The position numbers and the translations under genes are program-made. From Dyella monticola (GTDB lineage: Bacteria > Pseudomonadota > Gammaproteobacteria > Xanthomonadales > Rhodanobacteraceae), in assembly GCF_003363155.1 (NCBI RefSeq), contig NZ_QRBE01000007.1, positions 62,001 through 126,000 of the forward strand: a stretch of DNA of 64,000 nt, written 5' to 3'. Position 1 is the stretch's first letter, and each line of letters begins with the position of its first letter. A model generated the notes under the pieces. It was given only the letters and a program-made list of their open reading frames with translations, had not been told where the DNA came from and ran no database searches. Below, piece after piece: positions 36,721-45,184 of this stretch.

Positions 36721-36831
36721 GTGTTCCCGCTTCCCGGGGGGAAGAGGGTAGGTGAGGGCCATTTTTTAACCGAGGCATTCCTTCGCCCCGCAGGAGGAGA
36801 GCGATCGCCTCATGTGGCGCGAGAGATACGC

Positions 36832-37917
36832 TCATGCTGCTTCTTGTTCTTCCGATGGCAGCTGGCGTGGCGCATGTCGGCCTGCGGCTTCGGCGATCGC
36901 CTTGATATGCGCCGGCGTCGTGCCGCAGCAACCGCCGACCATATTGAGCAGGCCATCGCGCGCAAAGCCATCGATCACTGCCGCCATCTGTGCCGGCGTT
37001 TCGTCGTATTCGCCGAAAGCGTTAGGAAGCCCTGCATTCGGGTGGGTGCTTACGTAGCTTTCGGCGATGTTGGCGAGCGTTTGTATATGTGGGCGCAGGT
37101 CGGCGGCACCGAGCGCGCAATTCAAGCCCACCGAAAGCGGTCGAATATGCTTGACCGAGTAATAGAACGCCTCGGCCGTCTGCCCCGATAGCGTGCGGCC
37201 GGAACGATCGGTAATGGTGCCGGAAATCATCACCGGCACGCGGCTGCCACGTGCGCGGAAAAGCTCGCTCAGCGCGAACAACGCGGCTTTCGCGTTCAGC
37301 GTGTCGAAGATGGTTTCGACCATGATGATGTCCGCGTTGCCATCGAGCAGACCGCTGGTCGATTCGGTGTAATTGTCGACCAGCTCCTCGAACGTGACGT
37401 TGCGAAAGCCGGGGTCGTTGACGTCCGGCGAAAGCGACGCCGTGCGGCTGGTGGGGCCCAGGACGCCAATCGTGAAACGCGGTTTTGCCGGATTTTTCGC
37501 GGTGTACGCATCGCAGGCAGCGCGTGCGAGCTTCGCGCCTTCGCGATTCAACTCGTAGGCGAGGTGTTGGAGATGGTAATCGGCCTGACTGATGCGCGTG
37601 GAGTTGAAGGTGTTGGTTTCGATCAGATCCGCGCCGGCTTCGAGATACGCCTCGTGCACACCACGGATGATTTCCGGCTTGGTCAGCGTGAGCAGATCAT
37701 TGTTGCCTTTCAGGTCACAAGCGCCAGGATGATCATGTGCATGCGCGTGCCGACTGTCGCGACCTTCCGCGAAGCGATCGCCGCGAAATCCGGTTTCATC
37801 CAGTTGATGGCCTTGCAGCATGGTGCCCATGCCGCCGTCGAGAATCAGGATACGTTCGCGCAGCGCCGCTTCCAGTGCGGCGACGCGGTCGGGATGACGC
37901 CAGGGAAGGATGCTCAT
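36832..37917 (-). CDS. metH: Methionine synthase, homocysteine-binding half
   Basis: A 361-residue homocysteine S-methyltransferase domain: [10 protein letters not shown] at the start, the zinc-site Cys in GLNCALG and the closing Cys pair in [11 protein letters not shown]. It supplies module 1 of MetH as its own protein and must work with the folate/B12/AdoMet half encoded 111 bp downstream. A His-rich insert ([13 protein letters not shown]) lies near residue 55. GGAG before ATG. It begins 11 bp after the ArsR-methyltransferase gene. Confidence 0.92.
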   Translation of the reverse strand: MSILPWRHPDRVAALEAALRERILILDGGMGTMLQGHQLDETGFRGDRFAEGRDSRHAHAHDHPGACDLKGNNDLLTLTKPEIIRGVHEAYLEAGADLIETNTFNSTRISQADYHLQHLAYELNREGAKLARAACDAYTAKNPAKPRFTIGVLGPTSRTASLSPDVNDPGFRNVTFEELVDNYTESTSGLLDGNADIIMVETIFDTLNAKAALFALSELFRARGSRVPVMISGTITDRSGRTLSGQTAEAFYYSVKHIRPLSVGLNCALGAADLRPHIQTLANIAESYVSTHPNAGLPNAFGEYDETPAQMAAVIDGFARDGLLNMVGGCCGTTPAHIKAIAEAAGRHAPRQLPSEEQEAA

Positions 37918-37928
37918 GGGGGTACTCC

Positions 37929-38855
37929 TTACGGTTTGCGCGCGAGCAGGCTGATGACTTCGAAATGGGGCGCCTTGCGCTCGCGGCTCAGGCGGTTGCA
38001 GCTGAGCACGTTGAGTTTGGCCTGCGCGGCGAGTTTGCGTAGATCGCTTTCGGTAAAGCCGAGATTGCGATGGTCGAACGGCTCGACCACGGCGCGATGG
38101 TCGTGCTTGTCCAGTGTCACGGCCAACAACTTGCCGCCCGGGCGCAGCACGCGCGCGGCTTCGGCGATTGCCTTCAGGGGTTGCTCCGAATAAGTGAGTG
38201 CATGCAGCATCAGCACGAGATCGAAGCGTTCGGCGTCGAGTGGCAACGCATGCATGTTGCCGAAACGCACTTGGACATTGGTGAACGATGCCAGTCGCTT
38301 TGCTGCAGCTTCCACGACACGCTCGCTGGAATCTACGCAGACGATCGAGTGTGCGTGCGGGGCCAATAATTCCGCAGTAACGCCGTCCCCGGAAGCAATG
38401 TCCAACACATCGCCGGTTTCCAGCAATTGCAGCAGCGCGCGCGTGAGTGTTTCCCAGGTGCGGCCAGGTGAATAATGGCGCTCCATGTCGCCAGCCACGG
38501 TATCGGCCCAGTTTTGTTCACTGGCGCGCTGCGCCAAAACGGTGGGCAAGCGCGCGGCGTCTTCGCGCAGCAAGGCATCGTCGATACTGTCGCGCAATGA
38601 GCGAATCAGCGCGTGCTGGCGTTCGTCCCCCTCGCTGTTGGCACGGTAATAGGCCGAGACACCGGCGCGCCGGTCGCGTACCAGTTCGGCCTCCTTGAGC
38701 TTGGCCAGATGCGTGGACACCCGTGGCTGGGCCAGATGCAGCACAGCGGCCAGCTCGGCCACGGTCAATTCCTCCCGCTCAAGCAGAGCCAGCAGCCGCA
38801 CCCGCGTGGGGTCGGCCAGCAGGCGCAATACGCTGGACGCGGTGACTAAGTCCAT
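37929..38855 (-). CDS. sahR: ArsR-type regulator fused to a SAM methyltransferase domain (SahR-like)
   Basis: A 308-residue protein. The N-terminal ArsR winged helix ([18 protein letters not shown], then [15 protein letters not shown]) lacks the usual metal-binding cysteines. A class I methyltransferase domain follows ([28 protein letters not shown]). This architecture and the position as first gene of the metH operon match SahR, the regulator that senses S-adenosylhomocysteine and controls the methionine cycle in Proteobacteria. A perfect palindrome 13 bases upstream is a candidate autoregulatory operator. Confidence 0.85.
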   Translation of the reverse strand: MDLVTASSVLRLLADPTRVRLLALLEREELTVAELAAVLHLAQPRVSTHLAKLKEAELVRDRRAGVSAYYRANSEGDERQHALIRSLRDSIDDALLREDAARLPTVLAQRASEQNWADTVAGDMERHYSPGRTWETLTRALLQLLETGDVLDIASGDGVTAELLAPHAHSIVCVDSSERVVEAAAKRLASFTNVQVRFGNMHALPLDAERFDLVLMLHALTYSEQPLKAIAEAARVLRPGGKLLAVTLDKHDHRAVVEPFDHRNLGFTESDLRKLAAQAKLNVLSCNRLSRERKAPHFEVISLLARKP

Positions 38856-38860
38856 CCTGC

Positions 38861-38887
38861 ATCCTTATATCGCGATAAAGAGATGTT
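38861..38887. promoter_or_regulatory. Candidate SahR operator; first copy of a 27-bp direct repeat
   Basis: Contains the perfect palindrome TATCGCGATA (38868-38877), just ahead of the sahR-like gene. The whole 27-bp block recurs in the same orientation at 40455-40481 with one mismatch. The remainder of the gap to 39079 shows no gene. Confidence 0.55.
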
Positions 38888-39079
38888 AAGGGTAGGGCTG
38901 TTGACCCGGAGCGTCAAGGACCACCGTTTAGGGGTTCATGGGACAACGCGTGCCCGGTGGTATTGATGTGTCTGATTGAGCCGGTCAAGCCATGTGCCGC
39001 ACGTCGCACACATAATGCGGGGGGCGCGTCGGTTATTTGACTAAGTGATGCCCCGTAGGCGGGAGACATCCAGCGCTCT

Positions 39080-40006
39080 TTATAGGGTGGCAGCTGATTC
39101 TCGTACGAGGCCAGGTTGCTCGGCGAAGAAGTCCTTGAAGCGAGTCAGAGCTGCGTTGTCACGAAAGCTATAGGTTTTTAGTAGCCATCGTTCGAGTGCG
39201 CCAACCGGATCGTTGATCTCGATCAGCTCGCGATTGTGGAGTGCATCCTGGTTAGCGAATGAGAACAGATCCCCAGTGCGGATTTGTACACGCTCCTTGT
39301 TCGCCTTCACGATTGCATCTTTCAATGACAGGAGTGCATCAATTGCGCATGTCGGCGCACTTGGCGCATAGGTGGTGCGCGTGCCGTAGTAGCGGAAACT
39401 ATGCTCGTTCTCGATGATCACATGCCGATCTGAAACGATTTGACCACTATTCGAGTCTCGCGAGTATTCGTCGTACGGCGTGATGAAATGCGGTTGACGG
39501 AGCACTTCCTGATGCTTCTCGCTGATGTGCTCAAGCAGCGTACGGCCATCCAGGAATCCAGTATAGATCAGGTTTTCATTGCTGCATCGCATGCCTAGCA
39601 GGCTCAGGTAATCGGCACGCACGGAATGCGCAGTACGGTCATTGTGAAAGAATAATTCCCCATCGGTTTTCTGGGTCTGGGTTTGGCTGTATTTTTTATG
39701 CGCATAGACGTCATGGAAGAAATCGCCATTGTTGCGCGTCTCGTACGCGAGGAGAGGGCTGTCAGTCAACTGTGCAAACAGTTCCAATAACGATTCACCG
39801 ATGAAGGATTTCTTCTTCCTATATTTATCCTGGATGGGGTCTCTATGGTCGAATAAAGGAATATGCTCATCGAGTGGTGCGTTGCGGAGGAGGTGTGCGT
39901 AATGCTTCCGGACGTTGCGGTCGTCACTGGCGGTCAACGCGTTCACCAGGCGCTTCGGCGTGAAGACGCTGATGATTGCGACGCTTGTTTGTATGTTTAG
40001 CGCCAT
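39080..40006 (-). CDS. Asparagine/clavaminate-type Fe(II)/2-oxoglutarate oxygenase, N-terminally truncated
   Basis: The body resembles TauD-superfamily amino-acid hydroxylases of the AsnO/VioC/clavaminate synthase type: GDFFHDVYAHK; metal triad start H121-x-D123 in FFHNDRTAHSV; RADYLSLLGMR; distal His H257 in ANQDALHNRE; and the terminal RWLLKTYSFRD. These enzymes hydroxylate free amino acids, often for nonribosomal peptides. The expected N-terminal part is missing. The first ~30 codons (39915-40006) run antisense through an MFS fragment and have no ribosome site, so the gene is probably decayed. No peptide synthetase lies nearby. Confidence 0.6.
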   Translation of the reverse strand: MALNIQTSVAIISVFTPKRLVNALTASDDRNVRKHYAHLLRNAPLDEHIPLFDHRDPIQDKYRKKKSFIGESLLELFAQLTDSPLLAYETRNNGDFFHDVYAHKKYSQTQTQKTDGELFFHNDRTAHSVRADYLSLLGMRCSNENLIYTGFLDGRTLLEHISEKHQEVLRQPHFITPYDEYSRDSNSGQIVSDRHVIIENEHSFRYYGTRTTYAPSAPTCAIDALLSLKDAIVKANKERVQIRTGDLFSFANQDALHNRELIEINDPVGALERWLLKTYSFRDNAALTRFKDFFAEQPGLVRESAATL

Positions 40007-40349
40007 GCTTGTTCTTGGTTACAGCGAGAGACTCGCTTATCTTGGAGTCGATTATTTCGTAACAGGTCTGATTGGTATCAGCCTTTTGGGGCTCGGTTCC
40101 GGCGGCGTGCGTCCGGCGACGATGGCGAATCTCGATTTGTCCTCGCTCGACATACTAGGGCGGGTGTCACTATTTGCCCGCATGGAGCGGAACTTTGGAA
40201 TCATTAACGGCGTTTTGCTCGCGATCGGCGCTTATCTGCTTGCCAATAACGGTTTCCAAACTCTGATGTTGTGGCTGAGTTGGTTATATCTGTTCGCGCT
40301 AGGGGCGCTGTTTTACGTTAGCCGGACTGTTCGAACCAAAGATGCGTAG
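39915..40349 (+). pseudogene. C-terminal fragment of an MFS transporter
   Basis: About 140 residues starting TRRFGVKTLMIATLVC and containing four hydrophobic helices (to LWLSWLYLFALGALFYVS) correspond to the last third of a 12-helix major facilitator protein. The N-terminal eight helices are absent. Its truncated 5' end abuts the truncated 5' end of the divergent oxygenase gene, as if one deletion removed the shared promoter and both gene starts. Confidence 0.55.
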
Positions 40350-40454
40350 TGATGGGTTGGTACGAGGGCTGATGTAGCGGATACCTGGTGGCGAGCGTTG
40401 GTATTGCCGGACAGCAGGTTCTGTGCGCTGGGGACGATGGTAAATTCGCCTTCA

Positions 40455-40481
40455 ATCCTTATATCGCGATAGAGAGATGTT
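40455..40481. repeat. Second copy of the 27-bp direct repeat
   Basis: Differs by one base from 38861-38887 and includes the same TATCGCGATA palindrome (40462-40471). It bounds the relict oxygenase/MFS segment on the right and lies 127 bp before the acyl-CoA dehydrogenase. Confidence 0.75.
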
Positions 40482-40558
40482 GCTGATTAGGGTCGGAACG
40501 CGGCGTTGTATGGCCAGACCGGGCTTCATGCTGCACTCGCACAGGGCCTCTAGTCTGG

Positions 40559-40572
40559 GCCGGCTAAAATAG
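40559..40572 (+). promoter_or_regulatory. Candidate promoter element, copy 2
   Basis: Same GGCCGGCTAAAATA 14-mer as at 33499, here 35 bp before the acyl-CoA dehydrogenase start. TAAAAT is the proposed -10. Confidence 0.35.
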
Positions 40573-40607
40573 GTGGTTTCTCCATCCCCCTTTCCCCGGA
40601 GCCGCTC

Positions 40608-41768
40608 ATGGATTTCCGTTTCACCGAAGACCAGTTGTCCATCCAGGCCATCGCCCGCGATTTTGCGCAAAAGCGCATCGTGCCGGTGGCCGCCGAACTC
40701 GATGCCAAGGGCGAGTTCCCGCTGGACAACATCCGCGAGATGGGTCAGCTCGGCCTGATGGGCATTGAAGTGCCGCACGAATATGGCGGTGCTGGCATGG
40801 ATCCGATCGGCTACGTGCTGGCGATGATCGAGATCGCGGCGGCGGATGCGGCTACTTCCACCATCATGTCGGTCAACAATTCGCTGTTCTGCAATGGCAT
40901 CCTCAAGCACGGCACGGAAGAGCAGAAGCAGAAGTACGTGCGTGCGATCGCGCAGGGCGATGCGATTGCTGCTTATGCGTTGACCGAGCCGCAATCGGGG
41001 TCGGATGCCTCGGCGATGCACACGCGTGCGTCGAAGAATGCCGACGGCGATTGGGTGATCAACGGCAAGAAGAGCTGGATTACCTCGGGTCCGGTGGCGC
41101 GCTACATCGTGCTGTTTGCGATCACCACGCCTGGCATCGGTGCCAAAGGTGTTTCGGCCTTCGTCATCGACACGCAGCGCCCTGGCTTCCATGCGGGCAA
41201 GACCGAGCCCAAGCTCGGCATTCGCGCGTCGGCCACGTGCGAAATCGAACTCAACGATTACGTGTGCCCGAAGGACGATCTGCTCGGTGCAGAGGGCAAA
41301 GGTTTTTCGATTGCGATGGGCGTGCTGGACGCCGGCCGCATCGGCATCGCTTCGCAGGCGGTGGGTATTGCGCGCGCCGCGTACGAAGCTACCCTGCAGT
41401 GGTCGCGCGATCGCAAGGCGTTCGGCCAGCCCATCGGTACGTTCCAGATGACGCAGGCCAAGATTGCCGACATGAAGTGCAAGCTCGATGCAGCCACGCT
41501 GCTTACGTTGCGCGCAGCATGGGCCAAGGGTGAAGCGGAAAAGAACGGCGGACGTTTCGGCACCGAAGCGTCGGTTGCCAAGCTGGTGGCCTCCGAGGCG
41601 GCCATGTGGATTTCGCATCAAGCGGTGCAGATCCACGGCGGCATGGGCTATTCCAAGGAGATGCCCCTGGAGCGTTACTTCCGCGATGCGAAGATCACTG
41701 AGATCTACGAAGGCACCAGCGAGATTCAGCGATTGGTGATTGCGCGTGCGGAAACGGGTTTGCGCTGA
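40608..41768 (+). CDS. Acyl-CoA dehydrogenase (short/branched-chain type)
   Basis: FAD flavoprotein of 386 residues introducing the alpha-beta double bond in acyl-CoA thioesters. Signatures: YALTEPQSGSDA, WITSG flavin segment, QIHGGMGYSKE and the catalytic base E368 in EIYEGTSEIQRLV, at the position of short-chain and 2-methyl-branched enzymes. The frame starts at ATG 40608 after CCCCGGAGCCGCTC. No ETF or enoyl-CoA hydratase gene adjoins it. Exact chain length is not determinable here. Confidence 0.94.
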   Translation: MDFRFTEDQLSIQAIARDFAQKRIVPVAAELDAKGEFPLDNIREMGQLGLMGIEVPHEYGGAGMDPIGYVLAMIEIAAADAATSTIMSVNNSLFCNGILKHGTEEQKQKYVRAIAQGDAIAAYALTEPQSGSDASAMHTRASKNADGDWVINGKKSWITSGPVARYIVLFAITTPGIGAKGVSAFVIDTQRPGFHAGKTEPKLGIRASATCEIELNDYVCPKDDLLGAEGKGFSIAMGVLDAGRIGIASQAVGIARAAYEATLQWSRDRKAFGQPIGTFQMTQAKIADMKCKLDAATLLTLRAAWAKGEAEKNGGRFGTEASVAKLVASEAAMWISHQAVQIHGGMGYSKEMPLERYFRDAKITEIYEGTSEIQRLVIARAETGLR

Positions 41769-41836
41769 TCGCGTGGTCGAGGCGCAGAGCCGCGGCTAAT
41801 AAATCGAAATGCTGCCGTGTCGCCATCCAGGTCTCC

Positions 41837-41849
41837 GCCGGAATGACGA
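41837..41849. repeat. Partial copy of the REP-like repeat
   Basis: GCCGGAATGACGA equals the right arm and flank of the palindrome at 33932-33957. The left arm is degenerate (CAGGTCTCC), so no stable hairpin forms. Confidence 0.4.
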
Positions 41850-41885
41850 CATGGCGTATGCAAACATCGCACGCTAGCGTCTTGC

Positions 41886-41921
41886 AAAAAAAAGCCCCGG
41901 CCAAAACGGCCGGGGCTTTTT
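41886..41921. terminator. Bidirectional Rho-independent terminator
   Basis: AAGCCCCGGCC, 5-base loop, GGCCGGGGCTT, with an A-run on the left and a T-run on the right. It serves the convergent acyl-CoA dehydrogenase and RND permease genes. Confidence 0.88.
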
Positions 41922-41984
41922 CGTTGTTGCTTTCGGTGCTTGCTTCAACTTCCTACCCGCATGCGGATAGGAAGCGAGAGACTG

Positions 41985-44900
41985 TTAATGCTCGTGACGC
42001 GCGAGCTTGTGCGTCTCTTCATCCAGCTTGTCACCCAACATACGACGCACGCTGACGTAGAACACCGGAATCAGCAGTAGGCCGAGGAAGGTGGCGAACA
42101 CCATGCCGCCGATCACGCCGGTACCGATTTCGTGGCGCGAGTTGGCGCCAGCGCCGCTGGAGGTCACGAGCGGTAGCACACCAAGGATGAAGGCGAGGGA
42201 GGTCATCAAGATCGGGCGCAGTCGCTGGCGAGCGGCTGTGAGCACGGCGTTGAACAGCGTCTGACCTTCGGCTTGCTGTTCGACCGCGAATTCCACGATC
42301 AGGATCGCGTTCTTCGCGGCAAGGCCGATCACGGTCACCAGGCCGATCTTGAAGTACATGTCGTTCGGGAAGCCACGCAACATCGATGCGGTAACCATGC
42401 CCAACAACCCCAGGGGTACCACCAGCAACACAGCCACCGGAATCGACCAGCTTTCATACAGCGCCGACAAGCACAGGAACACGATCACGATCGACAGGAT
42501 CATCAACAGCGTGGCCGAGTTACCCGCGAGCAATTCCTGATACGACTGGCCGGTCCAATCCGCACCGAAGCCCTTGGGTAGATCGGTATCGACGATGTTC
42601 TGCAGCGTTGCCATCGCCTGGCCAGTGGAATAACCCTTGTTTGCATCACCCACGATTTCCACGGCCGGGTAGCCGTTGTAGCGCGTGAGCGACGGCGCAG
42701 CCATGCTCCAGGTGGTGTGCACCACGCTGGATAGCGGGATCATGTTGTAAGGGCCATACGGCGAGCTGGTGCTGCTCGTGGACGACGTACTGGAGGACGT
42801 GCTGGTGCTCAGCGAACTGGGCGTAAAGATGTGGCTGAGCGAATCGGTATTCATGCGATACGGCGCATCCGCCTGCACCATCACACGCTTGACGCGGTCT
42901 TCGTAGATGAAGTTGTTGATGTACACCGGCGCCAGCATGAGCTGGATGGCGGTATACACATCGCTCACCGACAATCCCAGCGCCGATGCCTGCACGCGAT
43001 CCACACTGAGGTTGTACTGCGGTGCGTCGGCCAGCAGATTCGGGCGCGTGCCGAACAGCGTGGGGCTCTTGGATGCCTTGCCCAGCAGAATGCCCATCGC
43101 TTGCCCGAGTTCGGCGCGCGATTGCCCGTTACGTGCCTGCAGGTACATGTCCAGGCCGCCGAACTGGCTGAGGCCGCGGATGGTCGGCAGGTTCACCACG
43201 AAGATCTGCGCATCGCGGATACCGTGCAGTACTCCGTTGGCCTGACGGATGAAGTCGTCCGCCGTGATCGAGCGATCGCTCCAATCCTTGAGCTTGATGA
43301 ACACCATGCCGGCGTTCTCGCTTCGGCCGACGAAGCTGAAGCCGCTGATCTGGTACATGCCCACGTAGTCGTCTTTCAGCGGACTCTTGGCCAGTGTCTG
43401 GCGGATTTCCTCCATCACGTGCTGCGAACGCTCCAGCGTGGCGCCGGGCGGCAGGCTCACGATGCCCAGGGCAAAGCCCTGGTCTTCGTTGGGCACGAAG
43501 CCGGTGGGCAGCTTGGTGTAGAGAAAGCCAGCCAGCATGGCAATCAGCACGAACACGATCATCCAGCGTGGTGCGTGCCGGACAGCACCACCGACATGGC
43601 CTTGATAGGTGTGCGTGATCCGATCGAAGGCGCTGTTGAACCAGCGGTAGATAAAGTTCTTCTTCTCCTCATGCGTGGGCTTGAGGATGGTGGCGCACAA
43701 CGCCGGCGTGAACGACAGCGCAAGGAACGCGGAGAAGCCCATCGATACGGCGATGGTCAGCGCGAACTGCTTGTAGATCACACCCGTGGCGCCCGGCTGC
43801 AGCGCAGAGGGGACGAACACCGCCGCCAGCACCACCGTAATCGCTACCACCGCGCCGGTAATCTGCGACATGGCCTTGCGCGTGGCCTCCTTCGGCGGGA
43901 GGTTTTCCTCGGTCATGATGCGTTCGACGTTCTCGATCACCACGATCGCATCGTCCACCACGATACCGATGGCCAGCACCATGCCAAACAGCGTGAGCTG
44001 ATTGATGGTGAAGCCCATCGGCGCAAGACCGATGAACGTGCCCAGCAGCGCTACCGGAATCACCAGCGTCGGGATGATGGTGGCGCGGAAGTTCTGCAGG
44101 AAGATCAGCATCACAAAGAACACGAGGATGATGGCTTCTATCAGCGTGCGCACCACCTCCTCGATCGACACTTGCACGAACGGTGTGCTGTCGTACGGCG
44201 CGAACCAGGTGACGCCCTGCGGGAAGTCCTTCGCCAGTTCGTCCATTTTCGCGCGCACGGCTTCGGCCACCTGCAGCGCGTTCGCGCCCGGTAGCAACTG
44301 CACACCGAAACCGCCCACGGGCTGGCCGGTCCAGGTGGAAGTAAAGCCGTAGGTTTGCGGACCGAACTGGATGCGTGCGATGTCTTTCAGGCGCACCACC
44401 GTGCCGTTGGCATCGGCGCGCAGGATGATGTTGCCGAACTGTTCGGGCGTGGAGAACAGGCCTTCGGCCGATACCGTCGCCGTGAAGCCTTGTCCGCCGG
44501 TCGCCGGATCGGCACCGAGCGAACCGGCCGCGAACTGAACGTTCTGCGCGGAGATGGCGTTTTCCACGTCAGTGGCGGACAGGCCATAACCCTGCATCTT
44601 GTCCGGATTCAACCACACGCGCATGCCGTATTCGGAGCCCACCTGGAAGGTGTTGCCCACGCCCGGAATGCGGCCGATCTGATCGATCACCTGCGCGCCG
44701 ACGATGTCGTTGAGGCGGTTGGTGTCGATCTCCGGATTTTTGGAGATCAGGCCTACGAACATCAGGAAGTCCGGGTTGGCCTTGGCCACCACCACGCCCT
44801 GTTGGGTCACCGCAGCCGGCAATTGAGGTTGCGCCAGCGAGACCTTGTTCTGCACCTGCACCTGGGCGATGTCCGGATTGGTACCGGTGGCAAAACTCAA

Positions 44901-45173
44901 GGTGATCGTGGCCGTGCCGTTCGAGTTGGACGCCGAACTGAAATACAGCAGGTTATCGACACCGGTGAGCTGTTGCTCGATCACCTTGGTGACCGTGTCT
45001 TCCATGGTCTGGGCGCTGGCGCCCGGGAAGGTGGCCGTGACCGTGACCTGCGGCGGCGCGATGTTGGGGTAGGACTCCACGCCCATGCCCAGCACCGAGA
45101 TGATGCCGACCAGGGTGATCAGGATGGCGACCACCCACGCGAAGATGGGGCGGTCGATGAAAAAACTCGGCAT
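41985..45173 (-). CDS. RND multidrug efflux permease (AcrB/MexF-like, HAE1)
   Basis: Inner-membrane proton-driven exporter of 1062 residues with twelve helices. The start MPSFFIDRPIFAWVVAILIT, the proton-relay pair in GIVVDDAIVVIENVERIM and the closing SRHEIGTGVIGGM are typical of AcrB. It works as a trimer with the adaptor encoded 11 bp upstream and needs an outer-membrane channel, which is not adjacent. Odd point: residues about 778-815 hold a Ser/Thr low-complexity insertion (SLSTSTSSSTSSTSSTSS) before the conserved NMIPLSS strand. Confidence 0.93.
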   Translation of the reverse strand: MPSFFIDRPIFAWVVAILITLVGIISVLGMGVESYPNIAPPQVTVTATFPGASAQTMEDTVTKVIEQQLTGVDNLLYFSSASNSNGTATITLSFATGTNPDIAQVQVQNKVSLAQPQLPAAVTQQGVVVAKANPDFLMFVGLISKNPEIDTNRLNDIVGAQVIDQIGRIPGVGNTFQVGSEYGMRVWLNPDKMQGYGLSATDVENAISAQNVQFAAGSLGADPATGGQGFTATVSAEGLFSTPEQFGNIILRADANGTVVRLKDIARIQFGPQTYGFTSTWTGQPVGGFGVQLLPGANALQVAEAVRAKMDELAKDFPQGVTWFAPYDSTPFVQVSIEEVVRTLIEAIILVFFVMLIFLQNFRATIIPTLVIPVALLGTFIGLAPMGFTINQLTLFGMVLAIGIVVDDAIVVIENVERIMTEENLPPKEATRKAMSQITGAVVAITVVLAAVFVPSALQPGATGVIYKQFALTIAVSMGFSAFLALSFTPALCATILKPTHEEKKNFIYRWFNSAFDRITHTYQGHVGGAVRHAPRWMIVFVLIAMLAGFLYTKLPTGFVPNEDQGFALGIVSLPPGATLERSQHVMEEIRQTLAKSPLKDDYVGMYQISGFSFVGRSENAGMVFIKLKDWSDRSITADDFIRQANGVLHGIRDAQIFVVNLPTIRGLSQFGGLDMYLQARNGQSRAELGQAMGILLGKASKSPTLFGTRPNLLADAPQYNLSVDRVQASALGLSVSDVYTAIQLMLAPVYINNFIYEDRVKRVMVQADAPYRMNTDSLSHIFTPSSLSTSTSSSTSSTSSTSSPYGPYNMIPLSSVVHTTWSMAAPSLTRYNGYPAVEIVGDANKGYSTGQAMATLQNIVDTDLPKGFGADWTGQSYQELLAGNSATLLMILSIVIVFLCLSALYESWSIPVAVLLVVPLGLLGMVTASMLRGFPNDMYFKIGLVTVIGLAAKNAILIVEFAVEQQAEGQTLFNAVLTAARQRLRPILMTSLAFILGVLPLVTSSGAGANSRHEIGTGVIGGMVFATFLGLLLIPVFYVSVRRMLGDKLDEETHKLARHEH

Positions 45174-45184
45174 CAGTGTTCTCC

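Noticed and set aside
38856-39079. SAM or cobalamin riboswitch ahead of the metH operon
   Set aside because: The space between the palindrome and the sahR-like start is only a few bases, and no riboswitch-like conserved core was seen; protein-based control fits better.
42831-44294. Plus-strand open frame of 487 codons under the AcrB-like gene
   Set aside because: Antisense shadow; His/Arg/Asp-rich low-order sequence with no ribosome site.
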